From positions 108,047 to 172,046 of the forward strand of contig JAPKMP010000004.1 in NCBI GenBank assembly GCA_026645935.1: 64,000 bases of DNA. Reading direction: 5' to 3'. Shown here piece after piece: positions 59,293 to 64,000 of this stretch. The translations under genes and the position numbers were made by a program. The stretch comes from Candidatus Villigracilaceae bacterium. Its GTDB lineage: Bacteria > Chloroflexota > Anaerolineae > Anaerolineales > Villigracilaceae. The notes beneath the pieces were generated by a model, which saw only the letters and a program-made list of their open reading frames with translations, made no database searches and was not told the DNA's origin. Position 1 is the stretch's first letter; every line of letters starts with the position of its first letter.

Positions 59293-61824
59293 ATGGACTT
59301 TACTGATTTGGTTTCTCTCAGCTATGAACGAGGAAAACGTATCCTTGAAAAGCGGAACGCTGATATTCTCAAGGAAAACGGGCAATTTTTTACGCCCCCA
59401 TCTGTTGCTCGTCATATGGCAAAGCAGTTGGGGCAAATTCAGAATGGTGCGTCACTACTTGAGCCTGCAATTGGCTCTGGGGTATTGGTTTGTGCCGTAA
59501 TTGAGCGACTAATTGCTGAGAAACGCTCACTTGAAATATCAATTACGGCTTACGAAACGGATAATGAACTATGTGAATTAAGTCGGGAAATTTTGAAGTT
59601 TGCGAGCAAGGAAGCTTATAAGGTTGGAATAAAAATTAATTGGCAAGTGTTTCAGGAAGATTTTGTGCTTGCATGTATTCCTGACAATCAACCCTCCTTG
59701 TTCGATTCGAGTAAATCAAGAAAAAAAACGTTTACTCATATTATTAGTAATCCGCCTTATTTCAAACTCAATGCAGAAGATATACGTGTAAAAGCTGTTT
59801 ACGGAAAATTAAGCGGACATACAAACATCTATACATTGTTCATGGCTCTTTCTGCAAAGTTGCTTTTGCCAGAAGGAAAAGCAACTTTTATTGTTCCGCG
59901 CAGTTTCTGCTCAGGTGTTTATTTCTCAGAATTTCGGCGTGACTTACTTAAGGATGTCACGCCATTTTCGCTTCATATCTTTCAATCTCGAAATGATGTT
60001 TTCAAAAAAGATGCAGTTCTGCAGGAAAATGTAATTTTTTCTTTTGAGAAATTATCTCAGCCACAAGCGAACCGATATTGGGCTGGCTATATAAATATTT
60101 CATCGTCTAATGACGATAAAAATTTGGAGGAAGGAATTATCTCTCGTCAGGTTTCTTATAAATATTTTTTAAGTGACCACAATGGGCTTCTCCAATTCCG
60201 ATTGCCAACTGGGATGCTTGATGAGCAAATCTTGGATACTGTTGATAAGTGGAAAGACACACTTGAAAAACTCGGTTTTCAAGTGTCAACGGGGCGAGTT
60301 GTGCCTTTTCGAGCAAAGCAGCTACTAAAAGAACGAGTGAAGGCAGGAAATGGAACTGCACCTTTGCTGTGGATGCAAAATGTTAAATCTTATCAGGTTG
60401 AATATCCGCTTGAAGGCTTTGAGAAACCACAAGCGGTTTCAGTAAATGATCCTTCTTTGCTTGTTCCAAATGCAAATTATGTTTTATTACGTCGTTTTAG
60501 CGCAAAGGAAGACCGCCGTCGCCTGATTTCCGCTCCGTTCATTGGTGAAGAGTTTGAATTTGAACAAATCGGTTTCGAGAATCACTTGAATGTGATATTT
60601 AGAAAAACAGGGATACTTTCTACTTCTGAGACTATTGGTCTTTCTGCTATCTTGAATAGCGCAATCATTGATCGTTACTTTCGAATTGTGAATGGTAATA
60701 CTCAAGTTAATGCGGCAGAGTTAAGGATATTGCCTATCCCTCCGTTAGAAGTAGTAAAGAATATTGGCGAGAAAATTCAAACAACTCAGGCAGATATACC
60801 AGAAAAAATTGAGAATATTATTTTCTCCATTCTTTCGGCATCAAAATTGCTTACAGAAGACTTTCCGATGATACAGGAGACAAGAATTACAATGGGAAAA
60901 ATCGAACAGGCTCAGGAAATCTTGGAGGCACTTGGTTTGCCTTCTGCACAACAGAATGAAGTATCTGCTTTGACAATGTTATCTTTGGCGCAATTGTCTG
61001 AGAGAACGCAATGGCGGGAGGCAACGAATCCAATGCTACGCGTTCATGATATTCTGGTTGAGATAAAACAGAGATATGGACGGGAATATGCAGAAAACAG
61101 CCGCGAAACTATTCGTCGTAAGGTACTGCATCAGTTTGAACAGGCTGGCATTGTGCTTCGGAATGAAGATGATCCTGCCCGCCCGACAAATAGCGGATTA
61201 ACAAACTATAAATTATCCGAAGCCGCTTTAGCGGTGATTTGTTCCTACGGTAGCCCCAAATGGCAATCTCAACTCAAAAGATTTATTGAGCAACAAGGAA
61301 AATTGCTAGATGTTTATCAAAAAGCTAAAGAACACAACAAAATTCCTCTGCATGTTGCGGAAGGAATTGAATATAAACTTTCCCCCGGAAAGCATAACAA
61401 GCTAGAAGTGGCAATTGTCGAAGAATTTGGTCCGCGCTTTGCCCCAGGCGCAAAACTAATTTATCTGGGCGATACCGCAAAGAAAACGTTAATTCTCGAT
61501 GAAATCGTTTTTAATAAGCTGGGAATTCCTTCGTCTGAACACGGAAAATTCCCTGATGTGATTTTGTATGATGCAAAACGTAAATGGCTGTTTCTGATTG
61601 AAGCAGTAACGGCGCATGGTCCAGTCTCGCCTAAACGACATGTTGAACTTGAAAAACTTTTTTCTAACTGCAAAGCAGGGAAAATCTATGTGACAGCTTT
61701 CTTGGATTTTGCAACTTACAAAAAATATTCAAATGATATTGCTTGGGAAACCGAAGTTTGGATTGCAGAAATGCCTTCCCATATGATTCATCTCAATGGG
61801 GATAAATTTTTGGGTCCGCGATAA
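59293..61824 (+). CDS. Fused restriction-modification enzyme: N6-adenine methylase + BsuBI/PstI-type endonuclease
   Basis: An 843-residue protein. Residues 1-533 are a gamma-class adenine methyltransferase: FFTPPSVARHMA, LLEPAIGSGVLVCAV (SAM) and catalytic NPPY at 153-156. Residues 534-843 match a whole BsuBI/PstI-family endonuclease: IEQAQEILEALGLP opens it, a helix-turn-helix part follows, then GKFPDVILYDAKRKWLFLIE, AVTAHGPVSPKRHVELEK and WIAEMPSHMIHLNGD. Known members cut CTGCAG. Methylase and nuclease are normally separate genes. Met534 (ATG 60892) has AGGAGA 11 bp upstream, a possible second start. The gene is AT-rich. Confidence 0.88.
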   Translation: MDFTDLVSLSYERGKRILEKRNADILKENGQFFTPPSVARHMAKQLGQIQNGASLLEPAIGSGVLVCAVIERLIAEKRSLEISITAYETDNELCELSREILKFASKEAYKVGIKINWQVFQEDFVLACIPDNQPSLFDSSKSRKKTFTHIISNPPYFKLNAEDIRVKAVYGKLSGHTNIYTLFMALSAKLLLPEGKATFIVPRSFCSGVYFSEFRRDLLKDVTPFSLHIFQSRNDVFKKDAVLQENVIFSFEKLSQPQANRYWAGYINISSSNDDKNLEEGIISRQVSYKYFLSDHNGLLQFRLPTGMLDEQILDTVDKWKDTLEKLGFQVSTGRVVPFRAKQLLKERVKAGNGTAPLLWMQNVKSYQVEYPLEGFEKPQAVSVNDPSLLVPNANYVLLRRFSAKEDRRRLISAPFIGEEFEFEQIGFENHLNVIFRKTGILSTSETIGLSAILNSAIIDRYFRIVNGNTQVNAAELRILPIPPLEVVKNIGEKIQTTQADIPEKIENIIFSILSASKLLTEDFPMIQETRITMGKIEQAQEILEALGLPSAQQNEVSALTMLSLAQLSERTQWREATNPMLRVHDILVEIKQRYGREYAENSRETIRRKVLHQFEQAGIVLRNEDDPARPTNSGLTNYKLSEAALAVICSYGSPKWQSQLKRFIEQQGKLLDVYQKAKEHNKIPLHVAEGIEYKLSPGKHNKLEVAIVEEFGPRFAPGAKLIYLGDTAKKTLILDEIVFNKLGIPSSEHGKFPDVILYDAKRKWLFLIEAVTAHGPVSPKRHVELEKLFSNCKAGKIYVTAFLDFATYKKYSNDIAWETEVWIAEMPSHMIHLNGDKFLGPR

Positions 61825-61836
61825 ACAGAAATTGCC

Positions 61837-62844
61837 GTGACATCCCTCCTCATCTTCGCACTCCTCACCATCCTCTCCGCCCTCGGCGTGTGGATCATCC
61901 GTCAATACGCCGAACGCCGCCGCATCATGGACCATCCCAACGAACGCAGTTCCCATTCCGCGCCCACGCCGCGCGGCGGGGGACTGTCCATCGTCATCGT
62001 CGTCCTCGTGGCGGGATGTGTTACAGCATTCCAAGCCAACCTAATTCATAGCCTCATCTACCTTGTTTGTGGTGCAGTCATTGCCTACCTCGGCTGGCGA
62101 GACGACCTCCATTCGCTCAGCCCACGTGTCCGCTTTGCCGTGCAAGGCTTGGTCGCGCTCGTGTCCGTGCTCGGCATGGGCTATTTCAAATCCGTCACCA
62201 TTCCGCTCTTCGGGCAACTTCCGCTCGGCATTGTCGGCTTCATCATCACCATCCTTTGGATTGTCGGTCTCACCAACGCCTACAACTTCATGGACGGCAT
62301 CGACGGCATTGCGGGCGGTGTCGCTCTCTCCGCCGCCCTCGGTTGGATGTTCCTCGCCACGCGCACGAACAATCACTTTGTCTATTGGGTCGCGCTCGCC
62401 GTCGCCGCAGGCAGCCTCGGCTTTCTCTTTCACAACTGGTCACCCGCCAAAATCTTCATGGGCGACGCAGGCAGCACCTTCCTCGGTTACACCTTCGCCG
62501 TCCTGCCGCTCCTCTCCGCCGACGCAGGCGGCGACGCCCTCATGCTCGGCACCCTTCTGATGTGGACCTTCATCATGGACGCGGGCGTCACCTTCATCCG
62601 CCGCGCCCTCAAACGCGAGAACGTCTTTGCCGCGCATCGCACGCACCTCTATCAACGTCTCGTCATCGGCGGCTACAAACACGCCCAAGTCAGCGCCCTC
62701 TACATTCTGCTCACCCTCCTCGCCGCCGCCCTCGCCTACGCCTGGTCCTGGGGTCAACCCTACGCCCCGCCTCTAATCATCATCGGACTTCCGCTTCTCT
62801 GGCTGATCCTGTCTCGATATACAGCTAAAATAGGACGCGGATAA
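61837..62844 (+). CDS. Polyprenyl-phosphate GlcNAc-1-phosphate transferase (WecA/MraY family)
   Basis: A 335-residue membrane enzyme with ten or so helices that loads a sugar phosphate onto undecaprenyl phosphate to start a surface polymer. Family marks: HSAPTPRGGGLSIV, YLGWRDDLHSLSPRVRF (DDxxxL), NAYNFMDGIDGIAGG, KIFMGDAGSTFLGY and the C-terminal HLYQRLV. The start is GTG, 12 bp after the R-M gene. The last residues and the stop codon lie in a GGACGCGGATAAACGC repeat. Confidence 0.92.
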   Translation: MTSLLIFALLTILSALGVWIIRQYAERRRIMDHPNERSSHSAPTPRGGGLSIVIVVLVAGCVTAFQANLIHSLIYLVCGAVIAYLGWRDDLHSLSPRVRFAVQGLVALVSVLGMGYFKSVTIPLFGQLPLGIVGFIITILWIVGLTNAYNFMDGIDGIAGGVALSAALGWMFLATRTNNHFVYWVALAVAAGSLGFLFHNWSPAKIFMGDAGSTFLGYTFAVLPLLSADAGGDALMLGTLLMWTFIMDAGVTFIRRALKRENVFAAHRTHLYQRLVIGGYKHAQVSALYILLTLLAAALAYAWSWGQPYAPPLIIIGLPLLWLILSRYTAKIGRG

Positions 62845-62899
62845 ACGCAGATGGACGCTGATTTTTTTTCCGCGTTTTCCGCGCTTGTCCGCGTCCCAT
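62832..62899. repeat. GGACGCGGATAAACGC intergenic repeat
   Basis: GGACGCGGATAAACGCAGAT, TGGACGCTGATTTT and, on the other side, CCGCGTTTTCCGCGCTTGTC then CGCGTCC form an imperfect inverted repeat that starts inside the WecA-like gene. Confidence 0.65.
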
Positions 62900-62905
62900 A
62901 AACTC

Positions 62906-64000
62906 ATGATCAATCGGATAAAAACCCTCGCCTCGCTCTTCCTCGAACTTGGTCCACGCTGGTCAGCCTTTCGCCTCGCCTACGCCTTCCGCCTCCGCAG
63001 CGGACTCATCCGCCTGCAGACCCCACAATACGCGTGGAGCGACCGTCCGCTCAAGCATTGGCTCAAACCAAATATCCCCTCCGATTCTGACTCATACACC
63101 ACATGGCGTAAAACAAATGCGCCTAAATTTTTCTTTGATGATATCAACCGTCCTGAGCGGAGCGACGAACGTTCTTTTCGTCGCGCAGTCGAAGGACGCT
63201 GGGATACACAACCCGCCATCGAAGAAGCAAACAAACTCCTCAACGGCGAACCCAAATACTTCTCCCACGAATATCGCAAAACAGGCTTTCCACCCGCTTG
63301 GAATCATGTCATCCTGAGTGGCGCCTCGCGCCACGAAGGATCTCTACCAATGCCATCAGAGATTCTTCGGTCGCGAAGAACGCTCCCTCAGAATGACAAT
63401 ACCAAACACTGGTCTCAAATCTCCGACGACTCCGCCACCGACATCAAATTCATCTGGGAACCGAACCGCTTTGCCTTCGTCTACACCCTCGTCCGCGCCT
63501 ATGTCATCACCCAAGACGAAAAATACCCCCAAGCCTTCTGGGGACTCATCCAAGACTGGGCGGACAATAATCCCCCCAACACCGGCGTCAACTGGAAAGA
63601 CGGACAAGAGATCGCCCTCCGTCTCATGGCATGGACATTTGGCTTCTACGCCTTCATAGAATCTCCATCCACCACCAATCTACAAATTTCCCAATTTACC
63701 CAATACCTGGCATCCCAAGCCGAACGCATCTACAAAAACATCGGCTACGCCATCTCCACCCGCAGCAACCACACCATCAGCGAAACCTTCGGTCTGTGGA
63801 TGGTTGGTCTGCTCTTCCCCGAACTCAACCACGCGGAAAAATACTTCACCCTCGGCAAACGCCTGCTCGAGGAAGAAGCCGCCAAACAAATCTTCCCCGA
63901 TGGCAGTTATTCCATGTACTCCCTCAACTATCATCGCTTCATTCTGCATCTCTATCTCTACGCCATCCAACTTGGCGAGCTCAATCAATTACCATTTACC
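62906..64000 (+). CDS. Heparinase II/III-like protein, N-terminal part (runs off the window)
   Basis: The frame is open for 365 codons from ATG 62906 to the window edge, so the gene is incomplete. Conserved heparinase parts: LASLFLELGPRWSAFRLAYA, EPKYFSHEYRKTGFPPAW, HWSQISDDSATDIKFIWEPN, NPPNTGVNWKDGQEIALRLM, SNHTISETFGLWMVGLLFPE and FPDGSYSMYSLNYHRF. It should be an alginate/heparin-type lyase or a related polysaccharide enzyme of the surface gene group. Two stretches (residues about 82-98 and 134-165) come from palindromic repeats inserted without breaking the frame. Confidence 0.82.
   Translation, partial: MINRIKTLASLFLELGPRWSAFRLAYAFRLRSGLIRLQTPQYAWSDRPLKHWLKPNIPSDSDSYTTWRKTNAPKFFFDDINRPERSDERSFRRAVEGRWDTQPAIEEANKLLNGEPKYFSHEYRKTGFPPAWNHVILSGASRHEGSLPMPSEILRSRRTLPQNDNTKHWSQISDDSATDIKFIWEPNRFAFVYTLVRAYVITQDEKYPQAFWGLIQDWADNNPPNTGVNWKDGQEIALRLMAWTFGFYAFIESPSTTNLQISQFTQYLASQAERIYKNIGYAISTRSNHTISETFGLWMVGLLFPELNHAEKYFTLGKRLLEEEAAKQIFPDGSYSMYSLNYHRFILHLYLYAIQLGELNQLPFT
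63149..63198. repeat. Short GTCCTGAGCGGAGCGACGAA element inside the heparinase-like gene
   Basis: CGTCCTGAGCGGAGCGACGA and TCGTCGCGCAGTCGAAGGACG form an inverted repeat around TTCTTT. It is read as RPERSDERSFRRAVEGR. Its left arm matches the intergenic element at 20453. Confidence 0.75.
63307..63399. repeat. Complete GTCATCCTGAG element inside the heparinase-like gene
   Basis: About 93 bp with ends TGTCATCCTGAG and CTCAGAATGACA, and inner GATCTCT / AGAGATTC. It is read in frame as VILSGASRHEGSL then PSEILRSRRTLPQND. Flanking residues rejoin a normal heparinase alignment. Confidence 0.85.

Noticed and set aside
62067-62828. 253-codon frame inside the WecA-like gene
   Set aside because: Arg/His-rich shadow frame of a GC-rich gene; the overlapping frame has clear transferase motifs.
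63986-64000. Another in-frame repeat insertion at the window end (AATTACCATTTACC)
   Set aside because: It matches the gatC-gatA palindrome, but only 14-15 bases are visible before the window stops, so it cannot be judged.

Overview
The window looks like chromosomal DNA from a Chloroflexota bacterium, most likely class Anaerolineae. This is inferred from gene content, not from a marker gene: an aldehyde:ferredoxin oxidoreductase with an SCP2 partner, a CruF-like carotenoid gene, a mevalonate kinase next to a DHH phosphoesterase, GatCAB together with AsnRS, and many families of palindromic intergenic repeats. Most genes are GC-rich. The segments at about 12.2-14.6 kb, 23.7-25.0 kb and 58.5-61.8 kb differ in composition from their neighbours.

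Layout. 0-2.4 kb: a GNAT tail, AOR and SCP2. 2.5-6.4 kb: a polar amino-acid ABC importer with a STAS protein and a DDAH-like hydrolase. 6.4-11 kb: tRNA-Leu(GAG), plsX and membrane proteins including two tandem 457-residue paralogues. 11.7-14.7 kb: a lipoprotein, a membrane protein and a secreted Hint-domain protein with an abrupt C-terminus. 14.7-23.4 kb: DinG-type helicase/exonuclease, CruF-like protein, ECF sigma, DegV, HEPN and an S41 protease. 23.5-25.8 kb: a broken Rhs locus with an orphan tip carrying an HExxH toxin-like domain. 25.8-38.7 kb: housekeeping, lipid and cell-wall genes plus a DevC/DevA-type ABC exporter. 38.7-53.6 kb: mostly minus strand, with glnA, an Ada-like protein, a 6S-like RNA, asnS, gatB and a gene train aspS-(73 aa)-mazF-dapB-gatC-gatA-DMT. 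54.3-64 kb: surface-polysaccharide genes interrupted by three defence or toxin-antitoxin cassettes.

Three observations stand out. (1) Upstream of aspS lies an unlisted 27-codon leader peptide with a run of ten Asn/Asp codons. It is followed by mutually exclusive antiterminator and terminator helices, a complete trp-like attenuator. The AspRS carries the His/Gly signature of non-discriminating enzymes and gatC/gatA lie in the same gene train, so the switch would sense the tRNAs that these enzymes charge. (2) The last 68 bp of a zinc-ribbon gene occur three times at exactly the same length. Each copy is followed by a -10 box and a different cassette: VapBC-like, DUF6883/DUF4926-like, and a fused BsuBI/PstI-type restriction-modification enzyme. 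(3) Palindromic intergenic repeats have entered coding sequences in frame: once in gatB and twice in a heparinase-like gene. Other repeat families supply the stop codons of gatC, a glycosyltransferase and a WecA-like gene.

Several genes have a TATAAT-type -10 box only 7-9 nt before the start codon and no Shine-Dalgarno, which implies leaderless mRNAs. No CRISPR array, integrase, transposase or rRNA was seen.
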